Origin: CBDEGK01 sp965237855
GTDB lineage: Bacteria > Pseudomonadota > Gammaproteobacteria > Pseudomonadales > Halieaceae
Assembly: GCA_965237855.1 (NCBI GenBank)
Contig: CBDEGK010000004.1
Span: 868,001-932,000 of the forward strand
DNA length: 64,000 nucleotides
Reading direction: 5' to 3'
Shown: positions 34,880 to 42,874 of the stretch, piece by piece
How positions within the stretch are numbered: the stretch's first letter is position 1
Layout: the number at the start of each line of letters is the position of its first letter
Program-made: the position numbers and the translations under genes
Notes under the pieces: generated by a model
What the model was told of the DNA's origin: nothing
What the model saw: only the letters and a program-made list of their open reading frames with translations
Databases searched by the model: none

Positions 34880-36415
34880 TCAGTTAAAATTCGGTACAAA
34901 CAGATTCTTGTCGCCACTGCTCACAGTGCCGCTGCAACCCAGTCGATCCTCAGACATCATCGCTTGCAGGGTTTCATCGTCATCCGGCGTCTCCGCCATG
35001 AAACGGGTGCCATCCGCCAATAGACCAATCACCAGGGCGCGCTGCACCCCCTTGCGTCCGTGAAGCACAGTGTAGGTTTCTATGGTACCCTCACCGTCAG
35101 GTGTTTCGGTAAAAGACGGATGTTCTGCATCGAGGATGGCCTGCTGGTAACTGGCGGGGTCCTCCCGCTGCCAGTCTCCTGCCACCGGCGTGGTGGAATA
35201 GATACCGAGGGAGTGCTTGGTTACAAACCAACCATTAGCATTGAGCAGGCCGAACTTGCCAGGGTTGTCGCGCAGCTTGTCCATCATGGTGGCAATGGAG
35301 TGCATCACGTAGTTGTTCCCCGGTCCGCCAAAGTAAGGCAAGCCGCCGGTTACCGTCAGACCGCGCTCGTCTTCAACATCAAGACCCAATTCATCACAAG
35401 CAATTTGCACGGCGGAAGGAAAGCAGCTGTAGATGTCAAAGAAATCCATCTCGGCAGTGGTCTTGCCAGACATGGCAAAGGCTTTTTCGCCCATGGCTCG
35501 TATCGCCGGGGAAGAACAGTAATCCACCCGCTCGGACAGGTTCCAAATTTCGTTGGCATCGGCGCAGCCGTGCAGATAGACAAGGCGATCTTCGGAAACG
35601 CCCAGTTCCCGGGCCTTGGCAACAGACGTCAGGATAACCGCTGCACCCATATTGACCTGGATAATACTGTTGAGATACTTGGTATAGGGGAAACCCACAT
35701 AGCGGTTGTCCGGGCCGGGGTTGGCAATTTCCTCGGCGGTGCGGGGTGTGGGAAACCAGGACAAGTCGTTGCCGGCGGCTACCTTGTTGAAGCCCGCGTA
35801 TAACTTACCCATTTTTTCCCGGTGCTCATCCAGGCTCAAGCCATACTTACCACGCAGGGCATTCTCGAACAGGGGATAGGACACCGTGGGTGTATCGATA
35901 CCATAGCTCTTCTCATGATCAGTGCCAGCAGCGCGGGGCTCTCCCAGCATGACCGGGTCACTACCCGTATCTTCCTGCCAGTTGTCGAGGTCCATACCCC
36001 CCTTGAGCCGGGCAATCATGGTGTTAAGCGCCTCCGCGCCGGTCAGCAACACAGCACTGGCTTCACCCCTGGATATTTTCTCGGCGTAGCGGTTCACCAG
36101 CATCTGCGGGGTATTGCCGCCAGAGTAGGTATATATTTTTTCTGCTGGGTTTATGCCCAGTGCATTGCACACAGACTGGGGGACATTGCGCACCATGTCC
36201 TTGGCCCCACTGCGACTTTCCGGGCTATCCACCACCAAGCCCACGGCGGCCATGGCATCTATTGCCGCCAGCAACGGTTCCCCTGGCCCCGCATCTACAG
36301 CGGCTCTGCGAGCCACCTCTGCCATCATCTGAATCGGGGTCAAGCCCTGTTCAGGGCCCTGTTTGTCGGTCATTTGACCGCAGCCGATCAGTACCGGCAT
36401 CTGTGCTTCGTTCAT
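34880..36415 (-). CDS. Thiolase-superfamily protein (acetyl-CoA acetyltransferase-like, SCP2-thiolase type)
   Basis: A 511-residue thiolase-fold protein. MPVLIGCGQMTDK, then YTYSGGNTPQMLVNRYAEKISRGEASAVLLTGAEAL, and the C-terminal TGGLPYFGGPGNNYVMHSI place it with the lipid-transfer (SCP-x-like) thiolase-related proteins that cluster with steroid or cyclic-acyl genes. The position of the acylated cysteine reads SGGNTPQ, with no Cys, while the GGPGNN(Y)xMH histidine is kept, so a usual thiolase mechanism is doubtful. It may be a retro-aldolase partner or a non-thiolytic enzyme. It sits directly upstream of the ACAD pair. Confidence 0.8.
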   Translation of the reverse strand: MNEAQMPVLIGCGQMTDKQGPEQGLTPIQMMAEVARRAAVDAGPGEPLLAAIDAMAAVGLVVDSPESRSGAKDMVRNVPQSVCNALGINPAEKIYTYSGGNTPQMLVNRYAEKISRGEASAVLLTGAEALNTMIARLKGGMDLDNWQEDTGSDPVMLGEPRAAGTDHEKSYGIDTPTVSYPLFENALRGKYGLSLDEHREKMGKLYAGFNKVAAGNDLSWFPTPRTAEEIANPGPDNRYVGFPYTKYLNSIIQVNMGAAVILTSVAKARELGVSEDRLVYLHGCADANEIWNLSERVDYCSSPAIRAMGEKAFAMSGKTTAEMDFFDIYSCFPSAVQIACDELGLDVEDERGLTVTGGLPYFGGPGNNYVMHSIATMMDKLRDNPGKFGLLNANGWFVTKHSLGIYSTTPVAGDWQREDPASYQQAILDAEHPSFTETPDGEGTIETYTVLHGRKGVQRALVIGLLADGTRFMAETPDDDETLQAMMSEDRLGCSGTVSSGDKNLFVPNFN

Positions 36416-36455
36416 GGTTTTCCTCGAGATTTCATGGAGCAGGACAGTTTAGCGA

Positions 36456-37244
36456 TTACAAGGCGGATTCCAAGGCCTGCAGCGTTTCTTCTGACGTATT
36501 GGCGGGCCAATATTCTGCACCGATCCAACCAGCGTAGTCACTTTTGTTGATGCTTTCATACAGATGTGGGAAATCGACAGTCCCGCTGCCCGGTATTGTT
36601 CGATCCGGGCTGTCCGCTAGCTGAATGTGTGAATACGCACCGCCATGCTCCTGCCATTCCTGCACCGGGTCGAGGCCCATCAGCGCCAGGTGCACGGTGT
36701 CGAACACCAGTGACAAGCCACTGCCCAGCTGTCTGGCTATGGCGGGGGTATCCACCAGGAAATTTTCAAATTTCACCGAATTGATCGGCTCGATCAACAG
36801 TTCGGTATTGCAGCCGGCAAAGGCCTCGCTGGCATAATCCAGGTTGTCCGCATAGGTGGCCAGGTACTGCTCGCGAATGCGTGGATCAGTACTCTCGCAG
36901 CGACCCGCCACAAATTGAACATAGCTGCTATTGAGTGCCTCAGCGTATTCCAGTGCCATATCAACGGATTCCCGGAATTGCTGGTGCCGACCGGGTACCC
37001 CCGCCAGACCCTCACCCCCGGTCATGAAATCTCCCAGTGGTGCGGTAAACAACACCACTGGTAGCGCGGCTGATTCGCGGGCGCGAGCCAGCTCCACCGC
37101 GGCAACATCATAGGGTAAGGTCAGTTCAACCGCCTGGAAGCCGCCCTCCGCAGCCAGTGCGAAGCGATCCGCCAGCTTACGATCGGTGAAGAACGTACCC
37201 AGGCTAGCGGCGTAACCCTTCACCAATCCACTATCATCCCGCAA
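36456..37244 (-). CDS. Hydroxypyruvate isomerase/sugar-phosphate-isomerase-like TIM barrel
   Basis: A 262-residue AP-endonuclease-2/xylose-isomerase-like barrel. FALAAEGGFQAVELTLPYD, ELLIEPINSVKFENFLVDTP (metal Glu), SLVFDTVHLALMG and YSHIQLADSPDRTIPGSGTVDF match hydroxypyruvate isomerase (Hyi). HIQLADxPxRxxPGxGxxDF is the best signature. The start is TTG 37244, adjoining the upstream gene's stop, or GTG 37223; no ATG fits. It would interconvert hydroxypyruvate and tartronate semialdehyde, feeding glyoxylate metabolism. Its immediate upstream neighbour is a selenoprotein redoxin with no obvious pathway link. Confidence 0.82.
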   Translation of the reverse strand: MRDDSGLVKGYAASLGTFFTDRKLADRFALAAEGGFQAVELTLPYDVAAVELARARESAALPVVLFTAPLGDFMTGGEGLAGVPGRHQQFRESVDMALEYAEALNSSYVQFVAGRCESTDPRIREQYLATYADNLDYASEAFAGCNTELLIEPINSVKFENFLVDTPAIARQLGSGLSLVFDTVHLALMGLDPVQEWQEHGGAYSHIQLADSPDRTIPGSGTVDFPHLYESINKSDYAGWIGAEYWPANTSEETLQALESAL

Positions 37245-37583
37245 TCATCCTAGCTGGTCCTGATACAGCTCCTCGTTGAAACCGACGATCAGGGTTTTAC
37301 CGCGCACGATGGTGGGCGCACGCAGGTTTCCGGTGGGCCCGAGCATGGCAGCAACGGCTTCCTTATCGGCCTTGCCGCCCTTGAATTCGCTGAGTTTTTT
37401 ACCCTTGGCGACAAACAACTTACCGGCCTTTTTCAGCAGGGCAGCTGCATCGCTCTCACCTAACTTCTTGCTCGCCGGAATTTGTTCGGCGATGTCGATA
37501 TTGTTGTCCCCCAAGAACTTGGCGGATCGGGTGCAGCTGGTTCAGCCGGGGCGGTGGTAATACCACTCTATCTTCTTTGCCAT
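37245..37583 (-). CDS. Selenoprotein: ArsC/Spx-like redoxin with UxxC motif (Sec14, TGA at 37542-37544)
   Basis: A 112-residue thioredoxin-fold protein of the ArsC/Spx superfamily when the in-frame TGA is read as selenocysteine. It reads MAKKIEWYYHRPG-Sec-TSC-TRSAKFL, where U14 and C17 take the CxxC place at the end of strand 1. The rest (LKKAGKLFVAKGKKLSEFKG; LRAPTIVRGKTLIVGF) has the family's cis-Pro before strand 3 (R-A-P-T). ATG 37583 has AAGGAG upstream, while the open frame after the TGA has only TTG and no ribosome binding site. A hairpin with a G-starting loop lies 23 nt after the TGA. ArsC-like selenoproteins are known from marine metagenomes. It probably reduces disulfides or peroxides rather than arsenate, since the ArsC CX5R loop is absent. 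Confidence 0.85.
37511..37522 (-). promoter_or_regulatory. Candidate bacterial SECIS stem-loop of the ArsC-like selenoprotein
   Basis: The minus strand carries CCAA-GTTC-TTGG, a short stem whose loop begins with G, located 23 nt after the selenocysteine TGA. Additional C/G bases on both sides (CCG and GGGG) could lengthen it. Bacterial SECIS elements have a G in the first loop positions 16-37 nt after UGA; sequence otherwise varies. Confidence 0.55.
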
Positions 37584-37622
37584 GTTTGTCTCCTTACTAT
37601 TATTTAGTGTGGCGCCGTCTTT

Positions 37623-39341
37623 TTAGCTTGGCGAGGCCTGGGCTCCGCGAATTAGTTTTCCATTTAGCTCACCGGTGGACTCGCCTTCGCGGAAGGCAAC
37701 TTTGCCGGCAATAATCGTCGCCTCGTAACCCGTGGCTTTCTGCACAAGGCGCTTACCGCCCGCTGGCAGGTCATAGACAATTTCTGGCTCATGCAGTGTC
37801 AAATTCTCGAAGTCGATGATATTGACGTCGGCCTTATAGCCGGGCTTGAGCAGTCCGCGATCATTCAGGCCCACCCGCCTCGCAGTCTCTCTGGTCTGCA
37901 TCGCGATCAATCTCTGCAGGGGAATCTTGTCGCCACGACTGCGGTCGCGACCCCAGTGCTGAATCAGCGTGGTGGGAAAACTGGCGTCACACAGTGCACC
38001 GCAGTGAGCACCCGCATCCCCCAGGCCGGAAACGGTGTAAGGATGATCCAGCATTTTCTTCACATGATCGAGATTACCCAGCTCATAGTTCATCAGTGGA
38101 TGATAGAGCAGCGCCTTGCCGTCTTTCTCCAGCAGCGCGTCGTAGATCAGCTCCTGTACTGACACGGCTTCCCGTTCGGCACGGGCGGCAAAGGAATCCT
38201 TGGGATCAGGTTCATAGTTGGCGGGCTCACCCAGTAGGAACAACTTGTGGAAACCGTAGAGAATCTCGTGCAACAGCGGCACGCCCATGTCGATCGGTTC
38301 AGCTGCCAGCATGGCCGCTTTAAACTCCGGTTCGCGCATGGCCGCCACTTTTTCTTCCAGCGGCAGTTCCGCAATGGGGTGATAGGGCGGATAGAGCAGG
38401 AAAGGGTTGAGGCTGGCAGTCAGACCCAGCAACACACCGGTGGCACGTGGCGGTACCTGGCCATACATATCAACACCCTCGGCCTGGGCCGCGCTGATCC
38501 CGTCCAGCAATTGCACCCACCATTCCGGGCGGGGGTCCTGTTGTTCTATTGTCAGTGAAATCGGCCGGCCGGACTCCTTCGACATGCGCTTGAACAGCTC
38601 AAACTCCGCATCGAAGTCATAAAAATCGGAAATACCCTGCAACACCCCTTTTCCGGTGGCGCCGACCGCATTGGCAATGCCCAGCAATTCGTCCTGGTGG
38701 GCGGTAATCGTCGGCGTCAGAACGCCATTGGCATCTTTGTGCTTCTCGGTACGGGAGGTGCTGAACCCCAATGCACCCGCCTCGATGGCCTCGGCAACAA
38801 TTGCAGCCATTGCGTCGACTTCCTCAACGCTGGCCATCTCGTGATCTGCTCCGCGCTGACCCATGACAAAGGCGCGCACCGCACCGTGGGGTATCTGCGT
38901 GGCCACATCCACCGCCAGGGGCTTGGTCTCCAGCACATCCAGGTATTCCGGAAAGGTCTCCCATTGCCAGTCAATGCCCTCGTGCAGGGCGGTACCGGGA
39001 ATATCTTCAACCCCTTCCATCAGGCCAATCAGCCAGTCGCGATGCTCTGGCTTGCAGGGCGCAAAACCCACCCCGCAGTTGCCGGTGACGATGGTGGTCA
39101 CACCGTGATACGTCGAGGGCGCGAGGATCGGGTCCCAGGTCACCTGGCCGTCGAAATGAGTGTGGATATCGACAAAGCCCGGGGTAACAATCTTTCCTGC
39201 GGCGTCTATCTCTTCGCGGCCATGGTCGGCAATGTTGCCGATGGCGGTGATGCAATCACCATCAATGGCCACATCCGCAATTTCCGGGTCGGCACCGCTG
39301 CCGTCGTAGACTTTACCGCCTCGAATTACCAGGTCGTGCAT
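37623..39341 (-). CDS. N-acyl-D-amino-acid deacylase-like amidohydrolase (paralogue 2)
   Basis: A 572-residue amidohydrolase, clearly homologous along its length to the protein at 23133. It shares VIRGGKVYDGSG, FVDIHTHFDGQVTWDP, MGNCGVGFAP-like VTGNCGVGFAPCKPEHRDWL, GLGDAGAHCGALCD and LLKPGYKADVNIIDFENL. Metal ligands HxH, Asp and His are kept. The substrate is undetermined: N-acyl-D-amino acids, cyclic ureides or similar amides. It lies between two selenoprotein genes on the same strand, with 39 bp to the ArsC-like gene and 31 bp from the peroxidase, so the three may share a transcript. Confidence 0.9.
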   Translation of the reverse strand: MHDLVIRGGKVYDGSGADPEIADVAIDGDCITAIGNIADHGREEIDAAGKIVTPGFVDIHTHFDGQVTWDPILAPSTYHGVTTIVTGNCGVGFAPCKPEHRDWLIGLMEGVEDIPGTALHEGIDWQWETFPEYLDVLETKPLAVDVATQIPHGAVRAFVMGQRGADHEMASVEEVDAMAAIVAEAIEAGALGFSTSRTEKHKDANGVLTPTITAHQDELLGIANAVGATGKGVLQGISDFYDFDAEFELFKRMSKESGRPISLTIEQQDPRPEWWVQLLDGISAAQAEGVDMYGQVPPRATGVLLGLTASLNPFLLYPPYHPIAELPLEEKVAAMREPEFKAAMLAAEPIDMGVPLLHEILYGFHKLFLLGEPANYEPDPKDSFAARAEREAVSVQELIYDALLEKDGKALLYHPLMNYELGNLDHVKKMLDHPYTVSGLGDAGAHCGALCDASFPTTLIQHWGRDRSRGDKIPLQRLIAMQTRETARRVGLNDRGLLKPGYKADVNIIDFENLTLHEPEIVYDLPAGGKRLVQKATGYEATIIAGKVAFREGESTGELNGKLIRGAQASPS

Positions 39342-39372
39342 TATTCTCGCCTCTAGAAATCAGCGAGTTATT

Positions 39373-39846
39373 CTACAACCACTGAGGCAATTTTTCCGCT
39401 ATTTCCTCAGGTGTCACCATCGGTGAGAAGCGCGCCACCACGTCGCCCTCACCGTTCACCAGGAACTTGGTGAAGTTCCAGGCGATATCGCTGTTGCCCT
39501 CCTCGTCGGCCTGGGCTGCCGTGAGCATGCGATACAACTCGCAGGCGCCATCGCCGTTGACCTCGATCTTGGAAAACAGGGGAAATGTCACGCTGTATTT
39601 GGACTGGGCAAATTCGAGAATCTGAGCATCAGTGCCGGGCTCCTGTGCGCCAAACTGGTTGCAGGGGAAACCCATCACGGTCAGACCTTCTGTTTCTTCA
39701 TGTAATGTACGCAGACCTGCGTACTGGGGGGTAAGGCCTCACTCGGTGGCGACGTTAACCACCAGGCACAGCTGGCCCTGATATGCACTGAGGTCCACAT
39801 CGTCGCCGGTAATCGACGTCATGGAGATGTCATGAAACGCTGTCAT
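39373..39846 (-). CDS. Selenocysteine-containing glutathione peroxidase (Sec36, TGA at 39739-39741)
   Basis: A 157-residue GPx when the in-frame TGA is read through. NVATE-Sec-GLTPQYAGLRTLH reproduces the family motif NVAS(x)UGLTxQY, the exact catalytic position. MGFPCNQFGAQEPG supplies the catalytic Gln and DIAWNFTKFLVNGEGDVVARFSP the catalytic Trp and Asn. It reduces H2O2 or lipid peroxides with glutathione or thioredoxin. ATG 39846 has AGGAG upstream; the fragment after TGA (101 residues) would start at a GTG or ATG with no ribosome binding site and lack the peroxidatic residue. A fdhF-like SECIS hairpin follows the TGA. Most bacterial GPx carry Cys here, so this is a notable selenoprotein. 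Confidence 0.93.
39707..39724 (-). promoter_or_regulatory. SECIS element of the glutathione peroxidase mRNA
   Basis: The minus strand reads GTACGCAGGTCTGCGTAC: a perfect 7-bp stem with loop GGUC, 21 nt from UGA to the loop. The upper part GCAGGTCTGC is identical to the tip of the E. coli fdhF SECIS that binds SelB. This strongly supports selenocysteine insertion at 39739-39741. Confidence 0.88.
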
Positions 39847-39913
39847 CGCTATACTCCTGTCAGGAAGTGTTAGTAATCATAGTAGCACCATAATAAACAA
39901 GACGGAGCCCGCC

Positions 39914-40339
39914 ATGAACATAGTTATGGATACCGAAATTCTGACCCCGGTAATCGCCTTAATCACCTGGACCCTGGTTATCTGGGGATGGATGTACGCC
40001 ACCCGCATACCCGCCATGACTAAGGCCAATATAGACCCCGACGATGCCAAACACCCCGGCTCGCTGAATACATTGCCGAGCAACGTGCGCTCCATTGCCG
40101 ACAACTACAATCACCTGCACGAACAACCCACCGTATTTTACGCCCTGGCCTTTTACCTGGCGCTGAGCGGTGGCGGTGATGCCCTGGCCGTGAACCTGGC
40201 CTGGGGCTATGTCATCGTTCGCGTGGTGCACTCCTTGGTGCAATGTACTTCCAACAAGGTCATGCTGCGTTTTCCGCTCTTCGCACTGTCTTCCATTGTG
40301 CTGGTGGTGATAACCGCGCGGGCACTGATGGCGCTGTAA
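39914..40339 (+). CDS. MAPEG-family membrane protein
   Basis: A 141-residue four-helix inner-membrane protein. DDAKHPGSLNTLPSNVRSIADNYNHLHEQPTVFYAL contains the family signature N-x-x-E-x-x-P (here NHLHEQP), and the last helices (YVIVRVVHSLVQCTSNKVMLRF) hold the VR...H segment. MAPEG proteins bind glutathione or related thiols and act on eicosanoids or peroxides in eukaryotes; bacterial ones are mostly of unknown substrate. It starts 67 bp from the divergent GPx, so a glutathione theme across the divergent promoter is possible but speculative. The following gene is 6 bp away. Confidence 0.85.
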   Translation: MNIVMDTEILTPVIALITWTLVIWGWMYATRIPAMTKANIDPDDAKHPGSLNTLPSNVRSIADNYNHLHEQPTVFYALAFYLALSGGGDALAVNLAWGYVIVRVVHSLVQCTSNKVMLRFPLFALSSIVLVVITARALMAL

Positions 40340-40345
40340 TTAGCT

Positions 40346-40777
40346 ATGCCGGTCGATCGACAAAAGCTAGAGCGTGAGTTTTTCCGCATGCTCAACCGCG
40401 TGGTGGAGCCCGCCGTGCGCAAGGGTGTGGGCTCACCACGGTTTGTGCCGGGCGGCTTGATTGTGCTGGAAACCACCGGCCACAAGTCGGGCGCCATTAG
40501 GCGCACACCGCTGGTGGCCACCCGTTTCCAGGGTCATGTTTTTATCAGCACTGGTCGCGGCGAGCGTTCCCTGTGGGTGAAGAACCTGCAGAAAAAGCCC
40601 CGGATCCAATACTTCCTGGGCGGCAAGCCACGACAAGCAAAAGCCTTCGTAATGATGCCCGGTAAACGCTATCGGCGCCCTAAGTCACTTCCCGCAACCA
40701 TCGGCAAGATCACGGATTTCCTGGCCCCCTACACCAAAGCGGGCTGGGCCTTTGCCGTGCTAATGCCCGATGACTGA
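40346..40777 (+). CDS. DDN-type nitroreductase (deazaflavin-dependent oxidoreductase family)
   Basis: A 143-residue split-barrel protein of the DDN/DUF385 family. The segments LIVLETTGHKSGAIRRTPLVATRF and WVKNLQKKPRIQYFLGGKP match the family (LLLTTxGRKSGxxRxTPL; WxxNxxAxP). Mycobacterial relatives use F420; gammaproteobacterial relatives may use it or may bind another cofactor or lipid, as F420 is uncommon in that class. It overlaps the DUF1214 gene by 8 bp and follows MAPEG by 6 bp, so it is the second gene of an operon reaching 42870. Confidence 0.83.
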   Translation: MPVDRQKLEREFFRMLNRVVEPAVRKGVGSPRFVPGGLIVLETTGHKSGAIRRTPLVATRFQGHVFISTGRGERSLWVKNLQKKPRIQYFLGGKPRQAKAFVMMPGKRYRRPKSLPATIGKITDFLAPYTKAGWAFAVLMPDD

Positions 40778-41861
40778 CCGCCCCGGCATCCCAGCTGACC
40801 CCTGGGAGGCCTTTTGTGATGCCCTGCGCGATGCCGGCAAAGTGATGCAACGCGACACCCTGCCTAACGATGAACGCACCCGGGCTGAGGGTTATCGCTA
40901 CCTGGCGCGGATGATTCGCGCTGGGCTCGAAAATACCCACGAGTTTGCCGACACTGGCCAACCGGTATTGGCACCCATGGTCGGGCCGCACTTTCTCAGC
41001 GAAGGGGCGGGTTCTGACGCCCGCTACCTGCACGCCTTTATCGACGGCAACAAAACCTATCGCATTCGCGGCCCCCGCGGCCCTGCTCCCTTAATCGAAG
41101 TGGGCGTTTACAATGGCAAAATTGGCCTGCAGCAGCCCAGCCACCTGGTGACGTCGCTGACCGAGGAGGATCTTTCGGTGGCTGAGGACGGTCAGCTGGA
41201 GGTAGTGGTCAGCCCCGAGTCTCATGCGGGGAACTGGATTGAAACTGATGATTCAGTTCGTTACCTGATGATTCGCCAGTACGCCCACGACTGGACCCGG
41301 CTGAAACCCAGCCTGTTCACCATCAGTGCCGACAACAGCGAAGATGCCCCGCCCCTGACCCTGGCCAGGATCACCGAAGGCTTACTGGAGACTGCGCGCT
41401 TTGTCAGAGAGCAACCGGGCTTCTGGGCCGATATTTCTGACTACTGGCAGGGCAATTACGTCAACCAGTTTCAATCCCAACTGCAGGCCGACGCCAGGAC
41501 CGATATTGCCCCGCCCTCAGGTCATCACTTTAGCTGTGGCTACTTCAAGCTCGAGCCCGACCAGGCCTTGCTGGTGAATTTCAATCCGAGTGAAGTCCCC
41601 TTCTGGGGTTTTGAGTTGGCCAATTACTGGTACGAGATCATTGGCTACGCGGATACCCGCACGCACCTGAACAACAAAACCGCCGACTACGAAGATGACG
41701 GTTCAGTCAAATTGACTATCTCACACAAAGGTATCGGTACCGGCAATGAGCTACTGACACTGGGACACCGAGAGGGCACCATGATTTTTCGGTGGTCGAG
41801 AAGCGACCAACCGGTGCCAACCATTGAGACCACAGTCGTCAACCTCAGCGATTTGGAATAA
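40770..41861 (+). CDS. DUF1214-domain protein
   Basis: A 363-residue soluble protein. EGYRYLARMIRAGLENTHEFAD near the N-terminus and the C-terminal GFELANYWYEIIGYADTRTHLNNKTADYEDDGSVKLTISHKGIG match the DUF1214/DUF1254-like family (...xWS...NR...DGSLTLYL). In proteobacteria and mycobacteria it is common in lipid or steroid gene clusters. No catalytic motif is recognised. Its start overlaps the preceding gene (ATGACTGA), indicating translational coupling, and the sulfotransferase gene follows after 4 bp. Confidence 0.78.
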   Translation: MTDRPGIPADPWEAFCDALRDAGKVMQRDTLPNDERTRAEGYRYLARMIRAGLENTHEFADTGQPVLAPMVGPHFLSEGAGSDARYLHAFIDGNKTYRIRGPRGPAPLIEVGVYNGKIGLQQPSHLVTSLTEEDLSVAEDGQLEVVVSPESHAGNWIETDDSVRYLMIRQYAHDWTRLKPSLFTISADNSEDAPPLTLARITEGLLETARFVREQPGFWADISDYWQGNYVNQFQSQLQADARTDIAPPSGHHFSCGYFKLEPDQALLVNFNPSEVPFWGFELANYWYEIIGYADTRTHLNNKTADYEDDGSVKLTISHKGIGTGNELLTLGHREGTMIFRWSRSDQPVPTIETTVVNLSDLE

Positions 41862-41865
41862 GCCT

Positions 41866-42870
41866 ATGCCAAACAGCATTACACCCCGCTTCGTTGTGGG
41901 CACCGGCCGCTGTGGCTCCACCCTGCTGTCTCGTATGCTGGCGCTGAACACCGATGTCCTCAGTGTGTTCGAGGTGTTCTCCGGTATTGACCAGTTCTTT
42001 CGCTTCAAAACCGACCCGGTAGCGGGCGCTGAACTGGCCGCGCGATTGCGCCAGGATCACCCCATGTTGACCATGACCCTGAAGCGGGGCTACCCGGTAC
42101 CGGAGGTGGTGTACCCGTTCGCGGATCCCAATGCCCGCTTCAATCTTGGCGACCCGATTCCCTGGGTTATCGGTATTGCCCTGGCCCGTATCAACCAAGA
42201 CCCCGACATCCTGTTTGACAAATTAATCGCCGAGGTGGAGGCCAAGCCAGCACAAGGCCTGTCAGTACACTATCGGGAGATACTTAGCTGGCTTACCCAA
42301 AAGCATGGCAAACAGTTCTGGATTGAGCGCTCAGGTACTTCCATTGATTACCTACCCGAATTAGTCGAGTTTTTCCCGGGGGCAAAATTTCTTCATATAC
42401 ACCGGGACGGTCGTGAGTGCGCGCTTTCCATGAACGAGTACACCATCCTGCGGGTTGCGGTGGCGGTGATGAATGGACTGGCGGGGGATATTGAATTTTC
42501 CTACGACGGACTCACCGCGCTGGAGCTCGATCACAGCGACATGATGGATGAACTGTTCAAGGTTGACGTACCGCTGCAGATGTTGGGCCAGTACTGGGGA
42601 GAGCAAATTCAGCGGGGATACGCCGCACTGGATCAGATCGCGCCGGAGAACTATTTCGAAATTCGATTCGAGGACCTGGTGACCGATACCCGGGCCGTGC
42701 TTACCGACATTGCAGATTTCCTGGACATTGGCCGGGGTGCCTGGATCGATGAGGCTACGGCGCTGAGTAAAGGCATGCCGACCCTGCGCTTCCCGCAGTT
42801 GGACAGCGGCACCCAGTCGGTACTGGAAGACGCCTGTAGTGAGGCCATGGCCTTACTGCGGCACAACTGA
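41866..42870 (+). CDS. Sulfotransferase family protein
   Basis: A 334-residue PAPS-dependent sulfotransferase. FVVGTGRCGSTLLSRML is the 5'-phosphosulfate loop (GxGRxGSTLL) and FLHIHRDGRECALSM the 3'-phosphate motif (xxRDGR). The middle region is charged and helical as in carbohydrate/lipid sulfotransferases. ATG 41866 is taken since the motif follows directly; the open frame to 41824 overlaps the previous gene. It transfers sulfate from PAPS to an unknown hydroxyl, possibly a lipid or sterol given the neighbours (inference). Last gene of the plus-strand operon 39914-42870. Confidence 0.9.
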   Translation: MPNSITPRFVVGTGRCGSTLLSRMLALNTDVLSVFEVFSGIDQFFRFKTDPVAGAELAARLRQDHPMLTMTLKRGYPVPEVVYPFADPNARFNLGDPIPWVIGIALARINQDPDILFDKLIAEVEAKPAQGLSVHYREILSWLTQKHGKQFWIERSGTSIDYLPELVEFFPGAKFLHIHRDGRECALSMNEYTILRVAVAVMNGLAGDIEFSYDGLTALELDHSDMMDELFKVDVPLQMLGQYWGEQIQRGYAALDQIAPENYFEIRFEDLVTDTRAVLTDIADFLDIGRGAWIDEATALSKGMPTLRFPQLDSGTQSVLEDACSEAMALLRHN

Positions 42871-42874
42871 CGCG

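Noticed and set aside
35060..36550. Two long plus-strand frames opposite the thiolase homologue
   Set aside because: Antisense shadows; the minus-strand protein has recognised motifs throughout and fits its operon.
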